This document shows positions 43,913-56,705 of a stretch of DNA of 64,000 bases, piece after piece; the first letter of the stretch is position 1, and every line of letters starts with the position of its first letter. The position numbers were made by a program, and so were the translations under genes. The notes under the pieces are model-generated. The model was given only the letters and a program-made list of their open reading frames with translations, was not told the DNA's origin and made no database searches. Source of the stretch: Sipunculus nudus (taxonomy: Eukaryota > Annelida > Sipuncula > Golfingiida > Sipunculidae); contig CM049307.1 of NCBI GenBank assembly GCA_026874595.1, positions 36,996,862 to 37,060,861 of the forward strand, in the 5' to 3' direction.

Positions 43913-46900
43913 CACCACAGTAAGAGAGGGGTGGCAATGTGGCTTCCCGCTGTCAATCTCTTCCTGCAACCAGTAGCCTTAAAGTGTATTTGGAAATTCC
44001 CTTTTCTATGATGAGCGATGCTGAATTTTTCGTACTCATAATTTTTTTTTCAGGCCGTGAAGTATTGTTAATTTAATGCAGACACTACTATGGATATAAC
44101 TTTCAATCTCCTTTGGTGCAAAGATGCAAAGAACATTGAAAATAAATGGCATCCATTTTATATTTTGCAGAAAATCGGTTTTAGAAATTTTTAAATTTGA
44201 GTGATCCATGTCCAGTGATGTCGATGTGATCATGTTGCGGTCATATTGACAGGTGACAATTCTTTTGATATTTGATGGAAACAGCCATTCCTCTAAAAAT
44301 GTTTACCGAATGTTTTACTTATTCTGTAACTATTAATTGTTGATATTTCAGTCCAATATTTGATATTTATAAAGTAAGACAGTTATCTCTAGGCATTCCG
44401 GCTACTAGGATTGCACTAGTTCATTTTTTTTAAATGCACGCCTTGACGGACGGTACTGAGACGCCATTATTATATTTTTTTTTGTTGACTGTGTATATAT
44501 TTGATGCCAAGGTTCATTCTTCGACAGTCAAACCTGATTTTTTTTCGTTTGTGGTCGGCGTCAAAGCCGTCGATCCTTGTTCCTGCCACATCATTAGAGC
44601 TCTCGTGAATTATTCAAATAGTCTGCAAGGTACTGGTTTATTGTACTTAAAAAATCACCCACTACATGGTTAATAAATTTAATGATATGGTTAGTAAATT
44701 GCAAGATATATTTTCATAAGAATAACATTTGTAAGAAAATGCCTCAATACTGATGTGCACCACTGGATGGAACGGAATATAAAATAAAAGAGGGTGTATG
44801 TTCAATGCAGTTTTTTTTTATCCCGTTCAAATTCCATATTAATAAAGAAACTAATCAATCTAACCAATTCTTCACTCCTTGATTCATGGCACATGTCATA
44901 AAACATTGTCTTTAACATATATAAATATCTTGCTAGGGAAAAGGCATAACGCCAGACATAACTAGTGGACTACATGCGTTTCCTAGCAAAATATATATAA
45001 CTTAAATCCAGTCATACTTAGCTTCAGCGATCACCATTTGTCGGTCTTCCGTCCGGGCTTCAGTCCGTTAACAAGGCACAAGTCATAATAATAACGCCTG
45101 GAAAGTTCTAACTTAAAACCTATTCACGTGGTCCTTGAAAACGTGGAAATGTTTGGGCATCCCCAGAAATACTTTATAAAATGATACAAAACTCCTGTAC
45201 CGTAGTAATTATATATACATGTATTTGGCCATGAATCTTGAATATTAGTCAATGCTTGTTTCATCAATACATGAAAACTGGTGGCGCCTTTAGTATTTCA
45301 TTTAGTTTTTACGCATTTTCCCTGTATTTTTTAGACTGTTAATGACAGCACTTGTATATCAGTTTCTCTGTTGTTCTTTTGAACTAATGCCTGAAACCTC
45401 ATATGATCATTGATCATGACTAGTTTTATCAGATGCTCCATGATGACAGGCAATCAAACACCTTCATGTCATCATCGGGTCAATACAACTTGGGCATTTA
45501 TAGCCGAGAAAAATTAGCTCACACCAGATCCTAAACACTGAACAAAGGATCTTCTCAACAAAAGTCCTGGAACAGATTCCACCTGTCGTCGTGGCACCAA
45601 GCTGCGCGATAAGGAAACGATAATAACGGTACGACATTAGTTGTAATTCAGTCAACCGATGAACCGAAAACTAAGGTAAAGTAATTAATATATAATTATG
45701 TAATTAATATATGAATAATATAAAATTGAACAATGGGTTATTACTGAAGGGTTGATAATATTACATTAGACTTGCTTCCTACATCTTTGGGAACATAAGT
45801 ACTATATTCCTGGTGTTTAGAACTACCACAATGGCTTTTTGGTCCTTCATGGCCACGTAGGAAAGGGAAGACCCCTGAACTCTTACATTCGCATAAACAG
45901 CATTGACAATATAACGTACACAAAGCAAATGGTATCAATATAAAATGGAATGGGGGGGGGGGGGGGTTGGTTTAATTGACAAATAAACGAACCATAACGT
46001 AATTATCATTAATGGTCTTCGAAATCGTAAACATTCACCATAAGATGTATATCATACAATTCCATAGAGCCAAAAATTGTTTTAGAAAATTAAATAAGCC
46101 AAACGGAGTACCTGAAATGTAATAGAGTTGTTAGCAAACCAGTTGTTAACAAAATACCATCAGGGATAAACAACCTTCAGTTTATCTGCGCGTTTCTGTT
46201 TCAGCGAATTACTTGCCTTGTACCAGTTATCCGCATGCCAGCTTGGAATGATTGACCGCCCGTAAACAGACCCACATAACATAAATATCGAAGAGAATGT
46301 CGCTCAATCACATCATCATGATGTCTGAAAAACCTCAGGCGAATGCTGTGACGGTAACAGATCTCGCTGTCAGTCATTGTCATAGCAAAGAAGTATCACC
46401 TCGGAGTTCAAGAGCTGGTAGCGCTCGTTTTGGCTTCCGAAAACCCAACAGCTTTTTCTTAAAGCTGCCCATTCACCTGCCTTTTAAAAAAGAATTTATG
46501 TGATTTCTGGCTTCCTTCCTCTGTGTATATATTAATGATCTAAGGGAAATTTTCGGTTGTGAAAAGTTCTTATAAGGCCTTCTTGAAGGATGTATGGACT
46601 TGTTTATCAGCAACATGTTTGTAAACACAGCAATGTTAACAACTGGGAAAAAATGTGACCTAAGGAAGTAGGTTGAATATTTTCGGAGGTAGAAAAGTCA
46701 GTTGTTGCAAAACGCCATTTGCAGAGCTCTAGCGTATCTGACTTGCCGCTAGTTGTCCTTGTTAAATATAATTATTTTGGCAAGCCCCCACATATCATTA
46801 ACACGTTGAAAAAAAAAACAAACAAAAAAACAGGCAGCCTGTGTGAGTTGATATCTTAGTTTTCTGGCCTATTTTTATAGCTCCAAGGGATTACCTTTAG

Positions 46901-47385
46901 TTTATAAAGGTCAGATAGGTGATTGGACCCCTTTGAACAATGTCCAAACTTCGGTTCTCATGAAAGGGCACGAGGCTTTGCCTAAAAAAAAACTTCAAAT
47001 TGTACATTTTATCCGGAAATTTACTGATAATTATTTTAAATTGCTCTTCTGGAACATTGGCCATGCATCGCCCAGTCACCGATCCATATTAGCGGAGGTG
47101 AGGCCCATAAGATAAAAACAGATCCATATTAAACTTAATAAGCACGTGGCACATTAACGTAAATGTTACAGAGATACACGCTGCTACATGAATATATCAC
47201 CGATACTCAGCTAGAATATGTACAATCGACAAGTATCCCCAAATCACAGAGGGATGAATGGAGTGAGGCTTGGAATGTCTCCAGACGTGACAGCCCTCCA
47301 AATTTATGTGATTATTCCGAGAAAATAAAATGTCTTGGTTAAAAATTGGTCTAAAAAAGACTGGAGGTTGAGAGCAGACTTTAAA

Positions 47386-47620
47386 ACAGGGTGTTTTCTA
47401 ATAAACATGTTACAGTGTTTATTTGTAAACAGGGTGTTTTCGAATAAGAACGTGGTGTTTATATTACATGGTGATGAAAAATAAACACTGGTGTTTTAAC
47501 ATCAACACCTGAACGCGTTTTCTAGCTTGAGCCAAGTTTAAAACGCCAAATGCCATTTATCCCTGAAGTGACGTTTATTTTTCAACACCTGGTGGTTTTA
47601 ACATTAGGGCGTTAACTTGA
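47386..47620. mobile_element. Possible MITE rich in GGTGTT / AACACC
   Basis: Alternating AACAGGGTGTTTTC, ATAAACACTGGTGTTTTAAC and TTTTCAACACCTGGTGG give a locally symmetrical element. A related sequence ending TTTTTTACAGTGTA lies at about 53590-53802, and a similar end occurs at about 12075-12092. Confidence 0.4.
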
Positions 47621-48917
47621 GTCAATCTCTTTTCAATGTTAATGCTATCTGGAACCATATCACAATACATTGTGCTATATATCAGGAATCAAATAATGTA
47701 TTATAGTAAGGACTGCATGAAAGTATCTAATCCATATCATGCGGCTGTATTTTCATCTGAAACACTGAAAACTAATAAAAAAGCACTAACATAGATGTGA
47801 ACCTTTTATTATAATATTCGCATATAATTTATCCAGTTAATGAGCAAATAGAATTCAGTCCTTGTTCGTATTGAATAGAGAGACATGGGTCTCGAATGAT
47901 GTTTTCCTGTAGTATGCAGTCCAAGAATCTGAAAATAGCACACCAGATTACAACGAAACCAAGTGATATATATCCTATAGTATACAGAGAAATGGGGTAT
48001 ATATATATGTAGAGTGCATGCCTGCCGAAATGTCATAATATAAGGTATATAAGTTAAAGAGTCTGCAATAATTATGCACTTAGCTACTGTCGCTCCCTGC
48101 ATGTGATCACCAGCAATCTTTGGACAGCCTCATTCCGCTTCTTTTCCTGAAGAGCATAAAAGCTCGGGCAGGCTTAAGTCCTATAAAATAAGAAAAAGGA
48201 AAGTATAAGAAAACCACAGCAAAAAGGCATGAAATATTGTTCAGTTGTATTAGCATTCCATGTGATGAATCCTCTGATAATATCATTTAGAAACAAAATA
48301 TGAACGTGCAGTTGGTTTCCACAATAGTTTAACAACTGTGTTTACCTGTTTCAACAAAAAACGGTTCCCGTCTTATCCTACTTCCTCTGGAGAAGTCCCA
48401 AGAACTGGAAAAAGCTGTTGTCAGTTAAACTCACCTTGAAAAAAGTATTAGATTTCTTTTAATAAATAATATTAATTCTATTATATTATTATATTTATTA
48501 TAGTAATTTTCAATTTTAGCTGTGGTGACTTGTATTTAACTGAGCTAACAAATGTTTAGATGAACAAATCTCTCTAAATATTTTTAACATTAATATTGTT
48601 AACCCTTTTTTGGATAACAGAGAAAAGAACAATAGTCACATTAAATATAAATTACTCAATCTTGTTAATAAGCTTGTTAGTTAAAACTGGTTAGTACATG
48701 TGGATAATATAGTCTATAAAATAGAAACAGAATCAAGAGTAAACAATTTTTTTAAAATTCTAGACATATATGCTAGTCTTAATTATAACATTTACCTGAA
48801 ATTGGAAATTGATGTGTTAACAAAATGATGCTATTGATCATTCAAACTTTTATGTTTGCATCTAAACCAAATTTTATATATAATACAAGAATACAAAATG
48901 TTTTCCATATCAATGGA

Positions 48918-48977
<60 letters not shown>

Positions 48978-51900
48978 CATATTTACATGACACAAAAACA
49001 CCTGTATATAAATATGTTAGTGTAAAAATATCAGATAACAGTCATACAAACCTACTGGGGGGGGGGGGCACTTGTAGCTAAGTCATACCCCACCATACAA
49101 ATTATTACCTTTAAGTTTGCCCAGCTTTGGCCATGGCACATTATTTTCCTCTAAGCACTGTTGATTTTATTTACACTTGATTTACAATTTAAGTGTTGAG
49201 CTTTCATAACATAAAATTTGAAAGCACTTGTGAAATATTAAGCTTGTATAGAGTTATGGAAGCCCAAGTGTGCTTTACAAGCCAGTCCAGTGCACAGAGC
49301 CATATAGGCCAGAAAGGCTCAGTAATAATTTTAGGAGCTGCAATAGCAGGAAAAATCTGAAAATTAGAGCAGTGATAAAAACTGCATCTCTTCTCTAAGT
49401 TTTTGAAGAACATATCATATATACCTGTTATCATCAAGCTTTTTTGTTATCAAATATATCCCATCATATAACTCTGAGCCCATCACCTTTTTCCCCTTAT
49501 TCATGATTGGTTTCAGGCCACTATTTTCATATAGTATAGAGTGAAATATATACTTTAATATCAAATTAAGTTCATGATAATTTAAAAATGTAAAATGTCA
49601 ATTTTTTACAGCATTAAATTTTAGTTAATAAATGAAAACTATTATTTTTACAGGTTATCTCTACTTTCTTCCTTATTTATATTTACATGGTCTCATATAT
49701 CCCAAGTGGGTATTTAAAACACCTATTACGGTCACATAGTAGAAATACTGAAAATTTTACAAATGTTTGACCTCTTAACTTTTCAAATGCTAAAATATAA
49801 AAAATGGGAATAAGTACATTTTCCATTTGCTAAACTTAACAATTTACAGTTGGGTGAGTGGACCTATGCTATGGGTCCCTTATTGTAGTGTGCCAACTTG
49901 ATCTTTGTTATGTATATTAATTAATAAATTGTTTAAATATATGTATGCAAATATCTTGTTTATGCATGTATTTAATGTATTCTAAGACTTCCAATATATT
50001 TCTCTAGTAATTAAACTTCAGAGCTCTCCTCTTCTTGCAGAATCTCTGTATTGTATTAACTTGAATTAATATATTACACCTCATTTGTGAGATAAGATTG
50101 AGTAATCTGTTTTTTTTTTCAGTCATCACAAACATTGCAATATCAACTTGCATCTCTTGTTATATGCAAGTACTTGTAGTAACTTGAGAAAGATAAGTAC
50201 TGATCAAATATTTGCAAGTTATCTCAACTTGAAATACTGAGGCATCATTGCTGCATTTTATTTAAGTTGAGACAACTTATCAGGTTTTAGTGTATTACCT
50301 TCTTTTCTGCCACCATGACAAGCTTCTCTTCTTATGGTTAGAGGGAGTTCAAGTGCAAGTTCAAACACTTCCTGATATATTATAAGATATATATATAATC
50401 ATTTTAACATTTATACAGGTTTGTATGGATTAAAATGGTAGTCTTTGGTTTAGACTTTATTTATTCATAATAAGTTCCCATTGCTACATCAATCATATAT
50501 ATATATATATATATGTATATATGAATTGATTTATCTTATTTATTTATTGGCAGTATGTCTGTCTGCCTTGTAAGTACATTTTTATTACCACTAAACATGA
50601 ATTATTATTTTATTTCCAAGAAGGTGCCAAATTCTAAAACCACACTTGAAATATGTGTATTAATATTTTTTTATAAAAGTCCAATCCATGTTGCGTTGCT
50701 CAAAATTAAATTCTAGACAAACTATGAACCAATTTACTAATTTTCTGGCCCTTACCTAAATGTGCCCTGAGGAACACATTATTAAAATTACATTGATAAA
50801 TTAGGATAATGTGTTTTCTACCTGGATAGTCAATACCAACCTCAATGATATAATAAAGGACACACCTATAACTGGTAGTAACCTTGAATTTCCTGCATCT
50901 GGCGTGTTTGGTGTACTTGACCAATCGTGTGTTGCAGCAATTTATGTAGATTTTTTTGGAAGTTAACTTCACTTCAACCTGCTTTTGCATCCTAGCTTCA
51001 GGAATCTGCTAAACAGAACAAAGACAGCACCACTTCATATTCCTGCTTTTTGAACTTATACTAATTTTACCCAAACTTTTACATAGCCTCAGACACTGAA
51101 TGACCTCATCTAAAAAATGAATGAGCCTTAGTATTACAATATGCTTGAAGACAGATTAAATATGTAAATTATCTACATATTTCAGGTACCAGTATACCAA
51201 AATATTGAAATTTATCAACAGTTACTTAGATTGCTGCTATTTTAGAATTTTCGCAAATGTGTCCACAGCAGGTTAGAGGAATGATGCACATGCCTGAAGG
51301 ATGCATGTTCTTTCAATTTGTGCTTCACAAGGAAAAACTTGTTTCTAAGCTGGATTGATATTGTGACATTTCAACCCTGCTTTTTTGTTTGAAAACATAT
51401 CATTAAAAATGCATAAAAATAAAGACAATGTAAATGTTGATCATGGTCACACGAATTTTGCACAACTGAAAGGGCTTTCCGCGATGCATATATTAAAACA
51501 ATAAGAAAAATCAATACAATTAAAAGCGAAATATCTGATGAATGAATTTCCTACAGCAACAGCACAAAATGTTACTAATTTGCGATTGTGTCAGCAACAG
51601 TTCTAAAGAACTGGCGGGGCTAATGAGTCCTAATATTTGGTATGGATATATGTGTGCAGATAATTCACAACCATGCATTCATTTTGAGATGAATGCAAAA
51701 TTGTTGTTTATAAAGCCTTATTTAAGTACTCAAAACACATAGAAGCACATAACTTGCAGATTATAGGTTACAATGACTTAATTTGGTATGTGATTTACCA
51801 AAGACCTACCATGATGTTACGTTATTATTTGCAGGTCAAATATTTTGGATTTGTGCCCTGTTAACAGAAAACATTATACAATGGACAAAGGTTGATCACT

Positions 51901-52463
51901 ATATCTCAGGTGACCTACAGTATGCTGAGCTAATAATTAACTTATATTAACCTTTCAAATCAGGTTAAAGAAATATTTATAATGTATTTACAGATAAGCA
52001 TCTATCATCAAGGCCTTATGTTGACATTACACTTTACATTATCATTATTACTGTGCTGCCACTGGGTTTATTTTGGAAAAATTATAAATCTTACAAGACA
52101 AAAGAAGAAAACTGTCTGAAAAATGTATAAATAAAGTACAAATCAATGCCAGATAGCGCAATTTTTGTACAATTTTAAAGCATACGATACGTCCAAACAA
52201 GCTTAAGATATTAAAATGTATATATATTCCAGTATTCCATAAATAAAGTGATTCTATAAAATATTAGCAAGATTGCAGAAAAAAATTATCACTAATTAAA
52301 TGGACAATATGATGAAATAATGACAGAGCATGTCTGCTGCATTCAGTTTGTTCAGGTAAACGGCCTATAATCACCACCTGAAGATGATGATTTTAGAAAA
52401 AAAAAGGATAAAAAAGTATTAATCCCTAAAAAGTATTAAAAGTAAAAAAGAATGAAACTTACT
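47620..52463. other. Intergenic, AT-rich, no supported gene
   Basis: Contains (TA)n tracts (48919-48974, 50499-50523) and the right-end fragment of the GCTCAGCTGAC element family (about 51840-51935). A minus-strand open stretch at 50706-50999 after a TTTAGCAG acceptor could be an exon but is unsupported. Confidence 0.5.
48919..48974. repeat. (TA)n microsatellite
   Basis: About 28 TA dinucleotides. Confidence 0.95.
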
Positions 52464-52764
52464 TTATTTCCTACTTATTGAGGTTACCCAGGTGGTATCC
52501 AATTCTTCTTTGTGTGCCATTTTGTTGTTGGGGCTATAGGATGCTGCCTTGATAATTTTTTTCTGCAACCTGTCCCAGGATCTGGCTTTGCCTAATCTGC
52601 ATCCAACTATCAGGTCGTCTATATGTCTCTGCATGTTCTTATTTATCAGAGCCAGTTCCTGATGTAATAAAAAGAGCCACTGGTACCTGTTGCATGAAGT
52701 AGCAATGCTGTACTAATATTGAGATTGGAGAGTCCCCAACCGGAAATGACGCTAATGCCGCCAT
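52464..52764 (-). CDS. Candidate small gene: two exons separated by a 28-nt intron-like gap
   Basis: The ATG at 52764 lies in the context AAGATGGCGGC. Exon 1 (52687-52764) gives 26 codons beginning MAALASFPVGDSPISI and ending MQQ. A 28-nt stretch (52659-52686) starts GTACCA and ends CATCAG with a pyrimidine tract. Exon 2 (52464-52658) follows in phase 0 with 64 codons (ELALINKNMQRHIDDLIVG ... KARSWDRLQKKIIKAAS ... TTWVTSISRK) and a stop overlapping AATAAA. Without splicing it stops after 41 codons. No family recognised. Either a real gene with an ultra-short intron, a gene with a small insertion, or chance. Confidence 0.4.
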
Positions 52765-52790
52765 CTTCAGTTCCCCATTCAGAACTGGTG
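52735..52790 (-). promoter_or_regulatory. Promoter-like GC patch with YY1-type and ETS-type motifs
   Basis: On the minus strand AAGATGGCGGC is a classic YY1-type site often placed just after transcription starts, and CATTTCCGGTT is ETS-like. The patch is distinctly GC-richer than its surroundings and coincides with the start of the candidate gene. Confidence 0.4.
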
Positions 52791-55721
52791 AGTTTGAAAA
52801 ACCAATCCATCTAAATCTTTATTTATTGAAGCAATCTAAGAAAATGCCAATGGGAAATTTGAAATAATATGTTTCTGACATCCTTTTTCCGTGTATACTC
52901 GTGAAATAAAAAGCAGAACAAATCAAGATCGGCAAGGTCCAGTGGGAGATATGTTGGGCCCGCACCACTTGTTTATAATATAAGGCACGGGAGTAAACTG
53001 TCTTGAATCGCAATTGCCAATGATAACAACCTGCTACCAACATTGGCATTGTTCAAGAACAATTCATATTTCATTCAATACTCACCAGAATACTTGGTAC
53101 TGACGTAAAACGGCTTCTGCAACACTTGTAGACAACACGCGTTCTTTCTCTCGTCTGCTTTGTGCTGCGCGCGGCTTGTATCATGTGACAATGACACGTG
53201 ACGACTGTAGGTATAGACGTCTGGCGGCAATAGCGCGTAAAATAATTTTATAAGAAAGGGTTTATTAACGCCTTGTGTTAAAAAATATTCGTCAGATAAT
53301 AACGCTCTGTGTAGAAAAAGCCGTTCCATCGAAAGCGTTGATCAATATTACGATATAAGGTTTCATCACTATTTTAAGTGTAATTAAAGTTTGCTTAAAA
53401 GATAGACAAATTTGATTAAATAGCCTATGCACCCATTTCAAAACAATACACGCATATAAAAATCCCTAAAAGAACGTTTTATATTGTATTCCTGTGCTTT
53501 ATTCCCCTACAATGAAAAAAGGCCTTATTTTTATCATTTATTTATTATTTCAGCGATGCTTCCTGTGATTTCTGAACCGTTTGAACACTTACAAAGAACA
53601 TTAAAACGTGATATTAAAGAATGTATTGTGAAATATATCAGCAACACTTGCCAATCAACACCGTGTTGGAAAATAAACGCACATATGTGTTTTCTGATAA
53701 ACGCTTTGTGTTTTAAGAAAAATGCCTGGTGTTGAAATGTTAACATCCCGAACGCCAAAAACGCCAAATGAACACCTGGATTTTTTACAGTGTATTTTTA
53801 CAAAAAAACCCACACACACACACTGATGTACATAACGCAAAAAGGATCGTAGGTGGCGCCACCAACTTTTGATGGGCACCAGTTAAGACCTGACCCTATA
53901 ATTACACCAGTTATAAAAGAACCGTCCATGCAGGGGTTTCAAAAGGGTAAGCCGGAAACGAACGCGGTGGCGGCGGGACCCGCGTGAAAACACAATATCC
54001 GCAAAAATACGTTTCGGTGGATACATTTTTAGAAATACATTACTACGCTACTAATCAGGCATAATCCAATTTAGGACAAACAGATAAGCAAGCATATGAT
54101 TTGGTTAGGTGATGAGTAATCTGGAGCAGGATAGCATTAGGCTCCCTCATGCATGAGGCTCCCAAGGACAGACTGATGGACTATTAACAGACATTTCTGT
54201 TTAATTAAGAACAAGGTTAAATATATGACTGGTAAGTTTATAAATAGACAGAGCACTGAGAGATCTTCTTGAACTTCCTGCGGTTGATCTATTAATGCGT
54301 TAGGCCGTCTGAAATGTTTTATTGATAGATGTGTTTCCGAGAATCTCGACACAGCTAGAGCGTACTCACTGCACTTTTAACATACGTCTTCTTGTTATGC
54401 AGTTTCTGTAAATGAAATGGGCAATCATCGCGGGAGAAAACTCCAAACGGGCCACGTTATACCTAGAACAGCACGTGTCGATCGCATACCAAAATAGACG
54501 TGTTCCAGACTCAATATCCTGCTGGTACAATAGGTAGGTCTTGTATAGGTTCATATTACTCATTTATAAGCATATACCCTTCCACGTGTATAAATACGAT
54601 TTTCCACAGCCCCGCTAGTTGAGTACCATGATACGTGTCTAGAATCCTCACAGATCTGCATAATCTTCGAAGGTAGGCCTGCGCTTTACTTTTATCTTAA
54701 ACGAGCACTCTTTTCTTATTCTTTGCGCCATTACGTTTATATGATCCAAGTATATTGTGTTATATCCATGCATGCATCCAAAACTAATGAAAAGACGAGT
54801 AGAATTATTTTTTTTCGGTAATTTAATCAATTTGTCTATTAATCTACGGTATTATTAATTGGGTTTTATAAACAGTGACTGGGTTTCATAAACAAGCTTG
54901 TGTTTCATTAACCTTTCTAAGCTGATTTATTTTTGTAATATTGTATTATATAACAACGACTACACCCAAAAGCAATTGTTAAATCATCGCGAACTAACAC
55001 ATGTTTATAGTAAACCGTCCTTTATGTCTGAGCCACATTATAATATTAATATATTGAGCATGGTAATACTGGCTGGCTTTAACCCGTCTGCATGAGACAG
55101 CAGAAAGGTAAATTTGGCTAATGATCGATTATTTTATATACTTTCTGGCTCTCCGTAAAATTTACTGTCCCAGTGGGCATTCCGTAAAGAGTTTATACAT
55201 ATAGTTTATCGGAGTAATCGTACGCTTCGTGAGGTGTGCTCCGGTACGCGGTGTGGGTGATACCTACACAAAAAAAAAGCATATTTTCTACGACGATAGA
55301 AGGTAAAGGAACACGCCAGGTTTTTACTCCAGTTTGTTCACAACGTTTCAGTGCTGTTCGCTAATTCATTTCACTCATGATAGAATTAGAACTTTATTGC
55401 CTCCGCCGGGAGGGAATGCGTTCATCCCCGTTCATATATATGTTTGTGTGTTTGTTCACAACATAAATCAATCAGGAAAGGAATAAAAAATATAAGAAAA
55501 AAAATGACTTTCATGCTTAGAAATGCCTAAGATATAGCCCTTCCACTTTTTTTGGCTAAAATGGGCAGGGTATGCCAATGGTATTATAATTCCCTCAGTT
55601 ATATTAAAAGATACATAATATATTTGCAGTGATCAATCTTTTCATACTGGTATATACCAGCCCATAAGCAGTTTAAAAATACCCATGAGCTGTTAACTAT
55701 TTGTTGCTTGTGTTGGAATGA

Positions 55722-55723
<2 letters not shown>
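52791..55723. other. Intergenic, with a possible MITE and an unexplained GC-richer segment
   Basis: 53075-53340 is less AT-rich, open on the minus strand and ends at a strong CTG|GTGAGT donor-like site, but has no recognisable domain. 53590-53802 is a possible MITE ending TTTTTTACAGTGTA. 53852-53863 is an isolated GGTGGCGCCACC palindrome. The rest is AT-rich. Confidence 0.45.
55398..55450. repeat. Dispersed repeat, copy 2 (inverted relative to 35140)
   Basis: CCGGGAGGGAATGCGTTCAT and CCCCGTTCATATATATGTTT are the reverse complement of the copy near 35150-35200. Confidence 0.55.

Positions 55724-55790
<67 letters not shown>
55724..55790. repeat. (TA)n microsatellite flanking the Penelope-like element, left
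   Basis: About 33 TA dinucleotides. A shorter TA tract (about 55846-55857) abuts the inverted repeat itself. Confidence 0.93.
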
Positions 55791-55794
<4 letters not shown>

Positions 55795-55857
55795 AGGTGT
55801 GTGTTAAACTACACAACGATAAAGTGTTCAACTGACAGGAGCTGTTATATATATATA

Positions 55858-56619
55858 GTTCAAGACTTTTACCTACATGGGTTTTACAACGTTGTTTCGT
55901 AAGGGCCGTAGGTCCTCACCCTACGGAAACCCATCATGAAATGGGCCAGGTATTAAGATTTTTTAATGTTTGATCTGGCGCATGCGTAGTTAGCCAGGAG
56001 GTGTTTCGCCCTGTGTCTGCATGTGCTCGCGACTTCGTTTCTTTTGTTTAGTGTTGACAATAGGGGTCTGTATATTATGAAGAATTTCTCTTCCAGGCAG
56101 AGATAACAGGATTTTTTAGTCGTGGAGTATGGTTTTGCTTTGCTTAGGCCTATAATCTTCCATTGTATTGAGTGTTGCACATGGTTGGCTTTCAGTCTCC
56201 AAATGTATTCGCTGAGAGTTGTACTGTTACGTTTGTTTACATTCCTGAAGCTTGAGACGTGGGCATTGTACCGCGTTTTAAAAGTATTTTCTGTCAGTCC
56301 TATATGTACGTTTCTGGTCTCAGGTTGTCCTTGCGTATCACAGTAGCCTGGTATACTATATTACTGATGAGACAGTTTCCTTGTAGCGGACATTGTTGTC
56401 TATTTCTGCAGTTACAGTTGTTCTGTTCAATTTGCTGTAATTTATGTTTATTCAATACAGACTTGTTGTGCGCTGATATGATCTGGCCCATGTTTTGCAT
56501 GCTGCTGTAACTTAGTTTAACATTAAACAAGATAAGAAATTCATGATGGGTTTCCGAAAAGTGAGGACCTACGGCCCTTCCGAAACAACGTTGTAAAACC
56601 CATGTAGGTTAAAGTCTTG

Positions 56620-56625
<6 letters not shown>
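55858..56625 (-). mobile_element. Penelope-like element fragment between inverted repeats of about 80 bp
   Basis: The left repeat (55858-55939) starts GTTCAAGACTTTTACCTACA and the right (56543-56625) is its reverse complement (AACCCATGTAGG ... TTAAAGTCTTGAAC) with a few mismatches. Both include CAACGTTGTTTCG and a GGGCCGTAGGTCCTCAC segment. Between them, on the minus strand, lies the C-terminal part of a Penelope-type protein. (TA)n tracts border both ends. The reverse transcriptase core is missing. Confidence 0.78.
55953..56545 (-). pseudogene. Penelope-type C-terminal region: cysteine motif and GIY-YIG nuclease, frameshifted
   Basis: The first frame (to about 56300) has KLSYSSMQNMGQIISAHNK, then the hallmark CNCRNRQQCPLQGNC, then NIVYQATV and the start of the nuclease signature (ETYI). 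An extra TA in that signature puts a TAG in frame; the continuing frame has FKTRYNAH, then KSCYLCLEEKFFI and LLSTLNKRNEVASTCRH. GIY-YIG nucleases nick the target during Penelope retrotransposition; this copy is dead. Confidence 0.82.

Positions 56626-56701
<76 letters not shown>
56625..56701. repeat. (TA)n microsatellite flanking the Penelope-like element, right
   Basis: About 38 TA dinucleotides directly adjoining the inverted repeat. Confidence 0.93.

Positions 56702-56705
<4 letters not shown>

Noticed and set aside
53075-53329. Minus-strand 84-codon frame ending at a GTGAGT donor-like site
   Set aside because: No domain; its phase does not match the 52658 acceptor, so it cannot be placed as a coding exon of that candidate gene.
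55858-55939. Hammerhead ribozyme in the Penelope inverted repeat
   Set aside because: Penelope elements can carry hammerheads, and an ACGAAAC piece is present, but the required CUGANGA core is GUGAGGA here and the local fold is a simple CCGUAGG/CCUACGG hairpin.
56300-56510. Plus-strand cysteine/leucine-rich open frame
   Set aside because: It is the antisense shadow of the Penelope cysteine motif on the minus strand.
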